64,000 nucleotides of DNA from Lonicera japonica (Eukaryota; Streptophyta; Magnoliopsida; Dipsacales; Caprifoliaceae). The notes beneath the pieces were generated by a model that had not been told where the DNA came from, searched no databases, and worked only from the letters and a program-made list of their open reading frames with translations. Of the stretch, positions 12,319 to 26,400 are shown piece after piece. Numbering within the stretch: the first letter of the stretch is position 1; the number at the start of each line of letters is the position of its first letter. The stretch lies in the NCBI GenBank assembly GCA_021464415.1, contig CM038469.1:11634501-11698500 (forward strand). Reading direction: 5' to 3'. The translations under genes and the position numbers were made by a program.

Positions 12319-13721
12319 TGTTCTAATAAATTTTAATACTCGCAAGCGCAAAAATTAGTTTATAGTGTAGCGTGTAAGATAGGTCAATCACACAATGACT
12401 CAAATAGTATGTTTTATAATTATCTTGTTAATCTTTCACTAAACTCCTAATTTAGCTAGAAAAGTTTACGGGAATCAAACAAATAAAATAAAGTAAAATA
12501 AATAAAATAAAGCATAGCAAGTAAATTAAAGTAATGGAACTAAATTAAACTAAACAATACTAAGCAAGATAATTAAATTAAAAAAATAATTGACTAGGAT
12601 TTCAGAGTCATATATTTAATATCATTTTTCTAAGTATTCATGCTTATTAACTCTACTCTTGTCTTACAATAATTTAGTTTCTCGACTCTATTATTTGCGT
12701 AAAATAAAATCAATAAAATCCAATTAATTAATAAAATTTAATTGTAAATCTTTCAGAGCCAAACTTATGTATAAAGTCAAAACACTCACTATATCCCTCA
12801 AAACATACCCTATATCCACTCTCAAAAAATCATAAGGTGAATCCAACAAAAAATAATGAGAATCCAACTTTATTTTTATCAATTAAAATAGGCATCCAAT
12901 AGTAAAGATTGTATTTAACATGGTAAAGTCAATTGGCATGAACACGTGCAAGTGAATCAATTAAATATACTCATCCTAACCCTATAGCATAGAATAAATT
13001 AAATATATAAGAAATAATAAAATTAAAATAAACTTACTTGGCATTAATTAAATTAAATAATAAAATTAAACATTCAATCTTCAAAATCTTCAATTAAATA
13101 AAGCTAAAGAAAAATAAAACAAAATAATTGAAAAGAAGAAGAAAGAGGCTTGGCAGCACTATTGTTGTTGGCTGGTTGAATTGTGCATGACCCCCCATTA
13201 TTTATAATATTGATGTCTCCTTTTTTAATCCCTAGTCTACTTGGATTTTGAGCATTACATTAGTTGGGCTTCATTTAGATTAAGGCTGCTATGCTAGGCC
13301 CATCTTTAGGCTGACTTTGAAGATGGGCTTGTTAAAATTAATAGCAAATTTATGAATTGACCCATAATTAAATATAATGAATTTTTGCCATTTTAGGGTG
13401 CTTCATTTTGAGTTGCAATTTCATACCCCGAGATGGCTGAATTTGAAAAAATGTTGAACTGCAAAGTTGTAGCTCTCGAAATTTTCTTGAAATTTAGGCT
13501 CAAGAATCGCATTATTTGGAGTTCCGAGTAAAAAGTTATGCGTCCAGAAGTATTGACCGATTTTAGGTGTCTTCACTTGCTTTAATCTCTCTATTTTTCT
13601 CAATCTTTTTCAATTCTTTTCTACCACCTAAAAAACATTAAAAATAGAAATATTAATAACATTTTACACTCCCTAAATTATAGTTTAACATAATAAATTA
13701 TACTAATTTCTTAGTACATCA
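12319..13721 (-). repeat. 5' LTR of the Athila-like element
   Basis: 1,403-bp LTR homologous to 826-2312. On the minus strand it begins TGATGTACTAAGAAATTAG and ends TTTATTAGAACA, directly followed by the primer-binding site. The outer flank is CTAGC, matching the flank of the other LTR. Confidence 0.88.
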
Positions 13722-13803
13722 CTAGCCACATAATAATTCTCGCGTAAACACATAAAGAATGAATATGATAATAAGAGATACGATACAACAATCATAACAG
13801 TAA

Positions 13804-16432
13804 TGTAATATCCTGTATTTTTAATTTGTTTTAAATATGGATGAATGTAGTATGTGTGGGGAAAATTTTCGTATTATGGTACCCCGTCGTGTTTTAATGC
13901 TTCGTATTAGTTGTATTAGCTTCCTTACACTAATGTGAATGGTCGTTTGGTGATTTGAATGGTTGGAATCAGTTTTGGTTAGAAAATCACGAGTTTTGGC
14001 CTTATACGATACCTTGTTTTTAGCCAACTTTGGATTATTGTAACTTTCTCGTCTTTTATCCGATTTGGTTGTTGTTGGTTGCGTATCATTCTACAATTTT
14101 TGTGATTCGGCCGTAAGCTAATTCACACTCCGCGTTGGTCAAAACAACGTGCGAAGTAGCCGGTTAGTAAATTCTGGTCATTCAGTAGCACTTTGGCAGA
14201 ACGCTGTCTTCGGTGAATTTCTGGAAATTATCTGTCTAGAATTTGAAAGAAAGTTGTTGATCTATGAATTACCTTTCCGTGGACATAAAGATCACCTCAA
14301 TCGAAATTCCGAGCGAAAAGTTATGGCCGAAACAAAAACTGTGCGTCTGGGCCAAATTTACCCACGGACCGGTATGGTGATTTTGGTATACCAGTCTAGC
14401 CATTAAAAAATGTTAGATTTGGAGCACCGCGGACCGGTATTTGGTATTTTGGATACCGGTCCGCCAATTAACTATTCCCACCGACTTAAGCTCGTTTTAA
14501 GGCCATTTTCCATCCCATTTTTGAGGCAAACAACCACACACACCCAAGGAGAGTTCTAGGATGCTCTTGAAAGAGAGAAAGAGATTTCTAAGCATCTATC
14601 CATCTAAATCAAAGATTAAAGCTCCAAAATCATCCAAACCCCTTTCTCCTTTACTATTCGTCATATTCTTCCTTGCTATCCGCCATGGGAGCTCGAGCCT
14701 GAGCTAAGACTACACAGGTTGTAGTCTAAACTTCATTATTTGGGGGTTTTGCCATACTAGGAATGTGGTGACTCGAGAGATTCAGAATTTCGTCAAACGG
14801 GGTTACGATTTTCCTCTTTTCTTCTTTCTTTGGGTCTACAATTTGAGGTAGGAGTTTATATGGTTCCAATACGTGAAGTATGGTTTTATTTTACAGATAT
14901 TATCGAGCTTCAACCTTATTTGTTTTCCAAAGATATGGCATGATTTACAAAGATTAAAATATGAGATTTGAGGTAATAAATGCCACCTACACTTGATATT
15001 CTTGTATTGTTAAATCCTATGAAGTATCCCATGAATTTTTCACTATTATAAGTGGATGAAAGTGAATTGTGGTGGATTCATACACACTATGGGTTAAGGA
15101 TTTTGACTTATTTAAGTACACGTGGCATAAATTACTTCAAATGTTTGTTAAGTGACATGAATGCATGTTTTGAGGCAAAATATGCCAATTATACCTGATG
15201 TAGTGTGTTAATTAAACTATACAAGATATCCTTTGGATGTATGGATGTTATTTATGATGAAATTGATTTGTTAATGATTTATACACATCAAGGGATATCC
15301 AGTGAGAATTGCTAGAGGGTATATGGCATAAATTTGCTCCACATGTTACTAAATAGCATGTTACGCATATTATGCATCATTACTGTGTCAACTAAAATCT
15401 TGGAGATGCTTTGGCAAGCTTGGATCATTCATATGGCCTATCATATGGGCGTATGTCGCTTATCATTATGCTGGGAGCTTCTTATGATTATTATATCATT
15501 CTAGATGTGATATCATCCTGTGATGGATTCGGTTATAATTCTATTGTGGCCCGTTGATGTTAAAAGGGATGAGGATTGATTAGTGATTGCTGGTATGAAA
15601 ATAAATAGGGCCTGGTGCCCTTGGGTTGAAAATCCCTAAACCTCCGAAGGCAACAAAGCATCGGCTATTTAGAGCCAGCAGTGAATAGCCTAAAAATCTA
15701 GACAATGGCAAAGCACTGATGATTTTGTGGTTGTGATATCATTATTGGACTGGAGGTTTGACTCAGTTATGATCTTATGATATTCTCCGAGGCCAATGGG
15801 CTAACTTACGATCATTGACGGATGATTCTATCGGGCGGTCAGACCCTTGCTAAAGTTTGGCTCGATATTGATATATTCTGGCTACGTGGCTTAACGGTTG
15901 ACACAAAGGAGGTAACCTACATATACAGAAGCACGTATATCTTTATATGATTATGGTTTTAAACTGAATCATTGGTTAAAATATGATTTGTTATTGAACA
16001 ATGAATTATGTTTTCAACATATTATTACATGTTTCCCCCAACTGAGCTGTGAGCTCACCCTGTTTTTGTTAAACAAATACAGGTGCACAGGGGACGAGTG
16101 ATGTTAACGAGACGGCGGGATCGGGAACAAAATAGAAGGCTCTGATATAATAATCTTTTTTTACGATGTATATGTTTTCACGGGAAGCCATGGCTAACCG
16201 AAATGTTGCATATTAACTTGAACAAACTTAGTTTGGTTTCGTACGACGGTTATATGCATGTGTAAGAAGTTATACTATTTTTTTTGCACTTCATGATTAA
16301 TGATACATGACATGCATATTACTTTGGTTCTTATTCACATTAATACCCATTTTAGTCAATCTAAAATGGGTTAATAACGCTCCAAGTCTTAATTACGGGT
16401 GTTATCCTATCAATTAAGGCGGGGGCGTTACA
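13804..16432 (+). mobile_element. 2.6-kb solo LTR of chromovirus (Del/Tekay-like) type
   Basis: Starts TGTAATATCCTGTATTT and ends AAGGCGGGGGCGTTACA, long LTR termini characteristic of Del/Tekay chromoviruses. AGTAA precedes (13799-13803) and follows (16433-16437), a perfect 5-bp duplication. No gag or pol lies inside, so it is a solo LTR. It shares internal blocks with the 54,877-58,936 LTR: ATAAAGATCACCTCAATCG, GGTTGAAAATCCCTAAAC, AATTACGGGTGTTATC. Confidence 0.9.
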
Positions 16433-16437
16433 AGTAA

Positions 16438-19091
16438 TATGCAATTAAACATCAATTAGTCATATTTCTTGTATAAATCCTCAAGCTTGCCTCAAGCTTA
16501 CCCTGGTGGTCAACTAAAATTAAAGCATTAGTTCCCGAAGGACTCCAAGCTCTAACTTAATCATGTATCCTCCAAGTGAGCGATCTGCCTAGGGACTTGG
16601 TTTTAACTTGTAATTCATTTGGAGTTAAACACATGCAAGACATTTTTTCGGGGACTACACTCGAAAGAGTTAACAAGAAGAACACCTATACAAGCAGGTT
16701 CTTTCGAGGATGGAACTACCTTATGATCTTCACCTAAGTGTATAGCTACTACTTCCCTGAACACATAGTTTTGTTGATAGTCACACGAACTAATCCGCAA
16801 GTCAAGGAGGCTATTAAATGCAGGACTACGAATACTCTTTCACGAGAAGGCAATATACATCAATATGATGACATAAACAAATGGCTACAACCGCACTCAA
16901 TGGTCTACAACCCAATCAAGATCCACATAGATAACTATGTATATATACAAAAATATACTATTTGGTATTTGTATCTCGGTACCTCAGGCCTAGTATTTTT
17001 ATCCCAGTACACCCGGCCTTAATATGATGCACCTATATACTTATATTATGGTATTTATATCCTGGTGCCCCTGACCTTATTCTCACGGAAACCGTAATTA
17101 TCATAATTATATATTTTTTATCAATATCATTCCTGCACGTATTTGTGATTGCATCAACATGAATATATCCATTCATCATCAATATATATATATATGTATC
17201 ACAAGCCCACACAACTAAATCACACTTAAAGAGACTTCATCAGAAGATATATGATTCATTCACATAGCACCGACAAAATAAATCATATCCTTGACCTCAT
17301 AGTTATGCCATCATTTAAGTTTTATGGCCAATAAATTTCTTATCAATTCCTTCTGTTTTATAATATGCTATGTAAACAAATTAAGGTCATACATGGTCAT
17401 TAGTCATCAATATTACTATCACCACGTCCCACTTGCATTACAAGGTCCACTAGTGTAACTCATATAATTTATACTCTATGTTAGTCATTTCCCACAATTC
17501 TTGACTTATCCGGACCATTCATCATTAGTCTTGTAATTCTTACAACATTCAAGTCTCATTTTAATGTATGATTATTCTTACATAATATTTACAAATCAAG
17601 TGGTTATGCATCAGGTTACTTCTTAAGGGCTAAGGATGTCTTATATGTGATTCAAGTTCATTATGTAGTTAACAAGTTATTTACTTAGTTATAAATGTAA
17701 CTGAAAGGGATAGTACACTGGCCCTTAAGCCTCAACACCATACCATGTGTATTATGCATAAATTTACGGCCTTATGTGTATCTCAGACTACAATATTATG
17801 TTCTAGCAAAGCTGCATACTAATTTGGAGGTTTTCCACCTATTATGTATAGTTACAATACGCTATTATACCTTAACCGTCACGACATGACCTACACCCTA
17901 CCAATCCACACATATAACTCATTTAGGGTGTAAATATGATTATTATATGCAATATATAGACCAAAAATTTCATTACATATACGTTTCATGAGGGTTTTGT
18001 ATCAATACTTAAGATTACGACTAAATATCTGTATTCCTTTTCATGATCATGTTTATTAAGTATTATCTAGTAATTACCCACCACTAATTCAACATCAAGC
18101 AACCCAAACCTAAATGCAAGCATAAAACCCTAGGTTTTGTACCAAAATCCCCAATTGGTGTGAAAATCTAAATGCAACACATAATAATTTAGAAAACAAG
18201 TTAAATACTATTGTTCACACCTCAAATAAAGATAATCCACAAGATTGGCGCTCAATAGATGGAGGGAGGTGGCTGGCCTTGCTTCTTTTTAAGCCCCGAT
18301 AGCAGTGTAGTGATGGAAAAGATTATGAATAGTGTAGATTTCACCAAAATCTTGTTGAATCTTGATATAGTTGTGTGTGGTGATGTGGGAGAAGAGAGCT
18401 CGAAAATGGGGAGAAATATGAGTGTTGGTGCATACAAATTGGGTCAAAACAAGTTGGATCAGGTCAAATATGAGTAGAAAAATATTCTAGTGCGTTGTTC
18501 GTATTTTGTCCATAACTTTTTGCTTGGAACTCCAATTTATTTGACCTTTTTATATCAACGGAAAACTAATTCAAAGATATGCAACTTCACAAGAGAAAGT
18601 TTTTTCAAATTCTGGATAGATTAGTACAAAAAATTCGTAAAAGAAAATGCTTTGCCTAAGCACAACAGAAATATGATATAAAGCAAATTTTATTAATTGG
18701 CCTACTTCGCACTTAGTTTTGACCAATAAGTATGAATTGGCTTTCGGTCAAAATATAAAAGTTATATGATTGATCAAAACCTCGGTAGAGGTGTAAACAG
18801 GGACTTAATCGGAATAAGAAATGGAGAAGTCACATCCTCTCAAATATGACTAAAACATAAAAATTACGAAAAGTCAGAACATTCAATTAAAAAGCCGACT
18901 TCAATTCAACCACCCGAATTGCGAAATAATCACTTACACATGCAAACTTAATCTGCCTAATGTGACATGCTAGAGGTGTCGGATCACCCATGTGGAACCC
19001 GAATGAAAGTTTCACCCTTCAAAGCAGAGATTAAGCCTTAATCGGGCTTACGAGGAGGATTAACGTGGAAAATGGGACACGGGATATTACA
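16438..19091 (-). mobile_element. Degraded chromovirus-type LTR, inverted relative to the previous one
   Basis: The right edge reads GGGATATTACA (19,081-19,091), the reverse complement of a TGTAATATCCC LTR start. Further in, on the minus strand, are counterparts of the upstream LTR: GGTCAAAACTAAGTGCGAAG (about 18,705-18,725), and blocks for the ACTTTC...TCTGGA and AAAAAGTTATGGAC segments (18,510-18,620). The left end was not recognised: no CCCCCGCC-type terminus is visible, so it is truncated or diverged. Short repeats of a TATTTATATCC(C/T)GGT unit occur at 16,960-17,080. Confidence 0.55.
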
Positions 19092-22000
19092 CTTAAGCAA
19101 AATAATATTCTTTTAATCATTTCTTTACAGTTTTTACCTTTTAAATGCAATTAGTGATATTTTAATTAAAAAAATTAAAATGAGCTTATCTAACCCATGC
19201 CCCATATTTTCCCCCCAAATTCTTTTAAGCCATCCTCTATCTCTCTCTAAATCAATGATAATCCCACTTTTTCAACAGATGAATTCATAAATATTTGTGG
19301 AGATCAATTGTCTAAACAAATAACTGAAATATAGTTGATCAAAAGTTAAAATTTAATTGATCTGTACGAGTCAATGGTGAAGAGCGAGGACGAAATCAAT
19401 TGATCTACTGATTCTTCCCTAATTCAAAAGGCCGACGGTCAACACGAAGGATCACTCTTTAATTTACATGTACAAATTTGGCAGCTGAGTTCCTGTATAC
19501 AATAAAATGTGTGTTCTTTCTATTCTATCTGTATAAAATGTGTAGATTGTAGATTTTTGCCCCTTGTATACAATATATGGCAGTAAAATCCCTAATAACT
19601 AGATCATGATGGTGTAGTATAGAAGTTGTACTTTCCATAGAGTATTTTTGGATGTATTTTTAGAATATGGAAAAATCAATGTACCCTTGGTGTATGTGAA
19701 AGTTGCAATTGTTATGTCAAACAAATTAATTTATCTTTGAGTTTAAATTTATAGTCAAATTGTGAAGTCAGCTCATTGATGATGGTGATTATAACATTAT
19801 CACGTACTCTGAATAAGTATATTCAAACTTCCTCTCTGCAAATATTTTTGATTGAGGGATTTTCAATTAATTTATCTCTAGCAGCCATCTATATGTAAAC
19901 ATCATTGCCGTCAGCAAGGCCTGGCCTTATTGTCAAACTACCACTAGGATTTGGGTGGTTTTTTTAATGATATTGATTTACAAAAATTATATCAACACAA
20001 AAAGGAAAAAGTATGACAATAAACAACTAAATATCCTTGTCGTAAGTTTACAAGCTATTTATGTAGTAACAAATAAAGAAAAATGAATAAGAAGCACTAA
20101 AATTAATCGAGTCTCCATTTACAATTGAATGCATAGAGTATTTGCTTTCACATCTTTGTTCACAAGTTTACATGTACCTATTTTTTTTCATACCTATTTG
20201 GTTGGGAAATTTGGCACAACGTTGATGTATTAATGTTTTTTTATCGATCATGCTCCTTCCATGATTGATCATACCCTCTCCAATATACTTAATTAAATTC
20301 TAAATCTCAAAATTTCACCTAATCAGTGGTAGTTTATGAGTTATTTTAAGGTTTAAATGAGGGGGTATTACACTTTCAGTCTTTCCCCTTTGGTGAGAAA
20401 TGCAATTTCTTCATATGTTTGCTTTTTGAAATAGTACAAGTTATTTTCATCTTGTTTGTAAGTATCTTACAATGTCGAGCTTGCAATATTTGTTCATAGG
20501 ATGTTTTTGACTTTTAATTAAGCAGTCATTTGGTCTAAGAAGAAAATTATAATATGACTTTACATCATTCTGCAAATCAAATTTGTTGTTTATTATGGTT
20601 ATTACGTTTGAATCTTCATGAAACCAAGTTGTTGTTGCTTTTAAATATATGTCTTATAAGGTTGCGCACGTTAAGCTAGTTACTCAATTATGATATATAC
20701 AATGAGATAACTCCGTAAACCTTTCTGTGCTTGCACATATAATTTTAAAAGAGGGAAGTTCAATTCCATATCCGTTTCAAGCATAGAAATGTAAGAATTG
20801 GCAAACCCCTACATATATATATATATATATATATTAGGTATACTTATGTGAAATCTTTGTTGCTAATTAGAATTTAGAAGCTAGAACTCTAATATCATCT
20901 AAAAGCTTTATTAGTGTGAAGAGTTATATGTCGACCGTTTAGGCTTTAAATTCAAATATGTTTCTTCTTAAGATATGATGCAATGATCATATCACTCAAA
21001 TCATTGTGCCTAGGGTTAGTTGTTCCTGGATTTGTCAATATAAGTACACTAAGAAGTAATGAAGATTTAACATATATAATGGGGGTATATTAGTAGTTCT
21101 TCTTGAGGGTATTTCTTTTTGTAGGTGCAATTTAACTACAGCTGTTAGAAAATGAGCGAAATGACAAGGCGAAGGTTGTACTTCCAGTTGAGCACTAGTA
21201 GGGTACATCTAATGATTTGGATTTGAGGACCATACTGAGTTTTCTTCATATTTTATAAATCCAATATATTGTCTCTTGGTGAAGATTAATTGCTATGCGA
21301 ATACATTCAGATCTATGATGTTTGTAGATCTATCGACTAGAAGAAGCTTGATACTATATAGGCCTACTTTCGTGTAGAAAAATTACATATCACATGGATC
21401 TTCTGAGATTATTTGTTGAAAATTTTTTGTCTCCTTTAGAATGAATTGAAGAGTTAAATAGCTATGAATGTGTGATAGACAAAGACAAATCATAACTGTA
21501 TGTTTAAATGCTAGTCTTATTCGCTAAATGTTATGGCACATCGCCTAAGGTAAGTTCCTTTTCATGGATCTTAGTCAAATTAGGAGCTAATGTGATTATT
21601 ATTCACTGTTGTTTTAAGTTACTACTTTGTTCAGCACTTTTGCTCAATCCCAAAAAAAAATTTGATTAGAAACAAAAAAGAAAATATTTGTTTGGCCGAC
21701 ACATGACGTATCATGCCAATGAAGGATTTTTTTTTTTTTAGAACTTCTTCCGTTTGACTAACTTTGGCATTGCCACGACACATTTTGCATTGGCAAGACA
21801 AATCATGAGTCGGGCCAAAGAGTTCATTTATCTCGCGACACATCATTTATCGTTGGAGGTATAATTTACTTTTCTCTCTTTTAATAGGCTAAATACACAC
21901 TTTTACGCTACAATATTAACCTATCTATTGGGGACGGTCTAATGAACATTCAGTTGTTTACTCGTAGCGCTGGAATATTATTAATTATGACAATTTCTGT

Positions 22001-22195
22001 TCATGATCACGTTACCTTGTTGAGTGTGACGTCGTTGAACAGTTCCATTTGAATTCTTTTTTGGAAGTTCTTCGATCAACTTTTGTGTGGATTTAATTTT
22101 TTTAGTGTTTTTAATGAATGAACATTCTTTTCTAAAATTAAACTAAAACTGTTAGCATTTTATTAGACAATCAGATCTCTCATTTTAATAAATAA
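19092..22195. other. Intergenic region, nothing recognised
   Basis: AT-rich with a (TA)n tract at 20,815-20,834 and short frames lacking family resemblance. No coding exon, RNA gene or transposon end could be supported. Confidence 0.5.
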
Positions 22196-22520
22196 GGGTG
22201 AAAATATTGACACCCAAAAACACTTAGTAACACTTTCACTTTCATTCGGTCCTTCGCAACCGAATAAGGTGTTTGCTATTCAATTGTTGAGGGCGAGTAT
22301 AAGCCTAAATACTCTGTCTTTGACAGCCTAGTAAGGCATTATTAAGTTTATACTTAGTCCTTGATAACTGAGTAACATATTTTACTCAGTTGTGAAGTAA
22401 TGCATTATTAAGTTTATACTCAGTTCTTCACAACCAATTAACATATATCTTAATCGGTTGCAAAGGATTGAATGAAAGTGTGAGTGTCATCAAGTATTTT
22501 GGGGTGCCAATATCACTACT
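22196..22520. mobile_element. Mutator-type MITE, 325 bp, with 9-bp TSD
   Basis: Inverted ends GGGTGAAAATATTGACACCC and (from the other end, reverse complement) AGTAGTGATATTGGCACCCC extend with mismatches over about 45 bp to CACTTTCATTC. AATAAATAA stands directly before (22187-22195) and after (22521-22529), a perfect 9-bp duplication, the hallmark of Mutator-like transposition. The interior repeats ACTCAGTT/AACTGAGT-like inverted motifs. A diverged relative lies at 63,494-63,761. No coding capacity. Confidence 0.9.
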
Positions 22521-22529
22521 AATAAATAA

Positions 22530-25365
22530 TGTGATCCCTTGTCAGATATATAATTTTTTATTGAAAGTTATAATATTTATTAAAAGTTATTATATTTTAA
22601 AGTTTTATAAAATAATTGAGGAAAGAAAAATTTGACAATACATTGTAAACTTGGGATGTATTTTATACATTCATTTTACACAAAAATTAAATTTAAAAGT
22701 TTGCTAAAACTCAAAATTTTTACATGTTTCATATATTTTACACAAAATTTAAATATACATTATCGTTAGAGATGCTCTTATATTCAATAACCAAAAAATT
22801 AAATAATGTGAACCCTTGTCATGTTGTTATGCCTAGTTTGATTTTTCATCTGGACTTTCCATTTAAGTTTCATTAGTCGTCAAATTATCTAGAAGACATA
22901 TATATATGTTACATTAAAAATAATATATATTAAAAATATCATATAAATTCAAAGTAGAAATTTAATTCTTACTCTTTGGAGATGCATTGCACCTGGTCAG
23001 TCAAACCGTAAACTTCATCGTCGATCCATTCAATGCATTTTACTTTTTCTGGTAAATTCATCTTATTTTCAATGCACGCATTGACAATTTTTTATTGGGG
23101 GAATTAGTTTTTACCCCTATCTAGTATCTTAATTAGTACCAAGAACTATTGAGATATTGAAATTAGTAGTTAGTCCCTCTTGTCTTATATATAACGAAAG
23201 CTTCCATAAATGCATTTATATTATGCCCAAACTACCCATCTCAATCAAATAATCTAATTGCTACATTTACGTAAGGAAAATATGGCAGTTTGACTTTTTT
23301 TTTTTTCCTTAATTCAAATACTTAGATTCAGGAAGAAGTAAATATAGCATAATTACAATTAGAAAAAAGTAGTAAAATCAGAATTTAAATGGACAAAAAA
23401 CTCTTAAAAAGTTAATTTACATTAACAATATCAAACACAATTTTATCACTTGTAACAAGTTAGTCGTTTTTAAATATAATGATTTTGTGCATACTATTAT
23501 ATCAACATTCAACATGTATGTATTAACTAACTATTTGTCGACTTAAACTGGTGTTGTAATATCTATTTGTTTTTATTAAAGTTAAATTATAAATTAGTAA
23601 ATCGATATAAAAAAATATCAAACATATAATAAACATTTTTGGGGGGAATATTGTTAATCAAAATACAACAATTAATAAAAATACCACAATTTTGAGGGAA
23701 AAAACTGTTTAGTGTACAAAGTTTAGAAAATATTATGATATTGACTAGTTTTTTCTTTAATGAATATTAACAACTTATTATACAGACATTTCGGGGAAGT
23801 GTATCTATCTAGTATACAAAGTTTAATCAAGATTAAACATATAAACTAGTTTTTTTATTATTATTATTAAATATTAGCAAATATATATATACACATACAT
23901 ATTCATGGTAAGAGTATCTGTCTAGTGTACAAAAGTTAATCGAAATTATAAAATTTATTGAAAATATGAGAGTGGTTTTTAAGTATATGATACATATACT
24001 TAAATGAACAATTACAAGCAAATTTTGGTGGATAAAACAAAGCGACGATTAATGATACATCACGAGTAATGAGAGAATTGATTACCTGTTTAGTTGTATA
24101 TGTAATTGTTACGTTCACTAGGAAGCCGTTTTGCAAACCATCAGGAATCTCATAGGTTCATGACCTTTGGATTTTATGAGACAATTATAAATGGAATATT
24201 TTCTCCACCGCCGATCATTTACCATGAGTTCGATTGCAAAGCAAATACCCCATCATTAATCAACCCTTTGTAACTTATACAAATAATTAACATGGAACCT
24301 ATCCAAAAATGCACTAGTCTTAAAAGGTGTAACTCATCCCTAACGGACTTGGAACCAAGCAAGCACCCTACTCCCTCAAACCATGATGATGAGGACGTTG
24401 GAAAGGTCGAAGACAGACCACGATGAAGAAGATGAGATCAAACATGGTGACGACCAAATTAAAACGGCAATGATGATGACGACGAATATGGCAACAATGA
24501 TGATGGAGATCACGTGGACAATCCATGGTGGGAAGAGATGATGAACATGAAATGGAGGAGCAAACGCTAAATAGTGACGTTGTGCTGTCATTCGGAGATG
24601 AAGATGAGGCCACGAATCTTCAATTGATAATCCATTCCTAGAGGATTATGGTTTTGACCATCTAGGGTTGTGTGATCTTACATTCTAACCTTTTTTTTAT
24701 TTTTTGGTATAAATAAATTGTTAAGTTCTATTTTTTTATATGATTTAGTATTTAATTATCGAGATTAAGAACTTTTTATTTATGGAAGGTTGTAATTTGG
24801 TTTGAATGTTTTTAAACTTGTACGAGTATTTCGGGGACATATTGTTTTGGTTCTAAACTATTTTCTATTTAATTGTGGTGATAAAATATTTTGATGTTTT
24901 AGCTTTTAATTAGGTGCAATTAATTTACGAAGAAAAATTAAACTGGAGTATTATTTTAATTTAGTAACAAGCTACTATTCTTTTATTAATATATACAACA
25001 ATATTATATCTAGCAGAACATGTTTAGAATACAAGTTAGGCCAATTACAGGTTTTTTGCTAATGAGCAATGCTACACTTATTGGGTATTTTTACCACTTA
25101 TTCTTATCGGCATGCATTACATGGATTGTATATTCACAAAATATAATAAAAGTACAACCCATGTAATATACCCAGTAAAAATAGGTAGTAAGAAATTGTA
25201 GGTATGAAAAATATTTTCCTTTATTAATAGTTAAACATAATTTTAGGACTGTTTAGATAGTGCAAATGTAAATTATATCTTTATAAAGATGATTTAACCG
25301 CACTATGAAATTTCATGTGTAGGTTTGTTATCGTTTGTTTGGTTTGAAAGTGGACTAGAGTATAT
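22530..25365. other. Intergenic region with an acidic low-complexity ORF remnant
   Basis: No convincing gene. At 24,291-24,660 the plus strand is rich in GATGATGA/GACGAC triplets: a frame starting ATGGAACCTATCC at 24,292 gives an acidic, stop-broken product. It could be a decayed gene or transposon ORF, but it matches no family I can name. The remainder is AT-rich without recognisable transposon ends. Confidence 0.4.
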
Positions 25366-25369
25366 TTGT

Positions 25370-25765
25370 GCCGAACGGTACAGTGAAATGAATAATATTT
25401 AACAACAGGGCAAAAAATAATAACATATGACCGACATAAATCAATATTCTATGGACGCTTTAACTTTAGCCCACTACATAGTTTGGTGAAAAAATTTTCA
25501 ACAACTAAAAATTAAGTTCAGTTTTCAATTTGAAAATACTAAAAATCAGATCAAATTAGACGGCTCGTTATTATTTTCAAAAATAGGCTTCTTTTAAAAA
25601 AAATAAAATAGTCCCACTCTAATTTTAGCATTCTTATTTAGGTAAATTATAGTCAAGGGCAGATGTGAAATAGTCCAACCCAATTTATTAGTCTAATTTA
25701 GAAACAATGAAAAAAATGTACCGGTGTACCATGAACACTACTAGATACGGTTAACTAAGATCACC
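25370..25765 (+). repeat. Dispersed direct duplication, copy 1
   Basis: A 400-bp block sharing ordered segments with 25,995-26,400: ACAGTGAAATGAATAATATTT, ACAACAGGGCAAAA, TTTTAGCCCA, AAAACCAGATCAAATT-like, GCAAATTATAGT-like, AATAGTCCAACCCAATTT and a CCATGAACAC...CTAGAT ending. Diverged by substitutions and small indels. Nature unknown. Confidence 0.7.
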
Positions 25766-25994
25766 AATAAAGTACATAAACTATTCTCTTAAATGTATAA
25801 CTCAATAATTTTTTCCTTGAATGTATTTTTTTACATAATTTTACAGTTATAATGTGTTTGATTGATCTTGATTAGAATGTTTCAAATATATAAACCTTAT
25901 TAAAATCGAAATTATTTGATTTAAATTTAAGGCTTTAAATATATATTAGACAAATTTTGTTTGTTATTTGTTATTCGGTTTGTAAGGGTATACC

Positions 25995-26400
25995 TATGCC
26001 AGATAACACAGTAAAACGAATAATATTTGACAATAGGGTAAAAGAGAATAAGGTATGATTGATTATAATCAACACACTTTGGTCGGTCTAATTTTAGCCC
26101 ATGGATTAGTTTGGTCTAAAGTTTTGAACAACAAAAACATAGGTTCAGTCTTTAGTTTGGAAAAATGTTAAAAACCAGATCAAATTGGATTGTCTGTTTT
26201 ACAGACTCACTGAACCCACCAAATTTTTTGGAACGGGCTTATAGGCCTCAAAAGTCCATCCGACTCATTCCCCAGACAATAACTTATTTAGCAAATTATA
26301 GTTAAGTCCATATGCGAAAATAGTCTAACCCAATTTCTCAATCTAATTCAAAAACCTCTAACAATATAACTGTCGTACTATGAATACCCCTAGATGGGGC
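25995..26400 (+). repeat. Dispersed direct duplication, copy 2
   Basis: Second copy, offset by about 625 bp from the first. It has an extra stretch (about 26,205-26,275) not found in copy 1. No coding potential. Confidence 0.7.

Noticed and set aside
24368..24613. Ser/His-rich minus-strand frames
   Set aside because: They mirror GAT/GAC-rich low-complexity sequence on the other strand.
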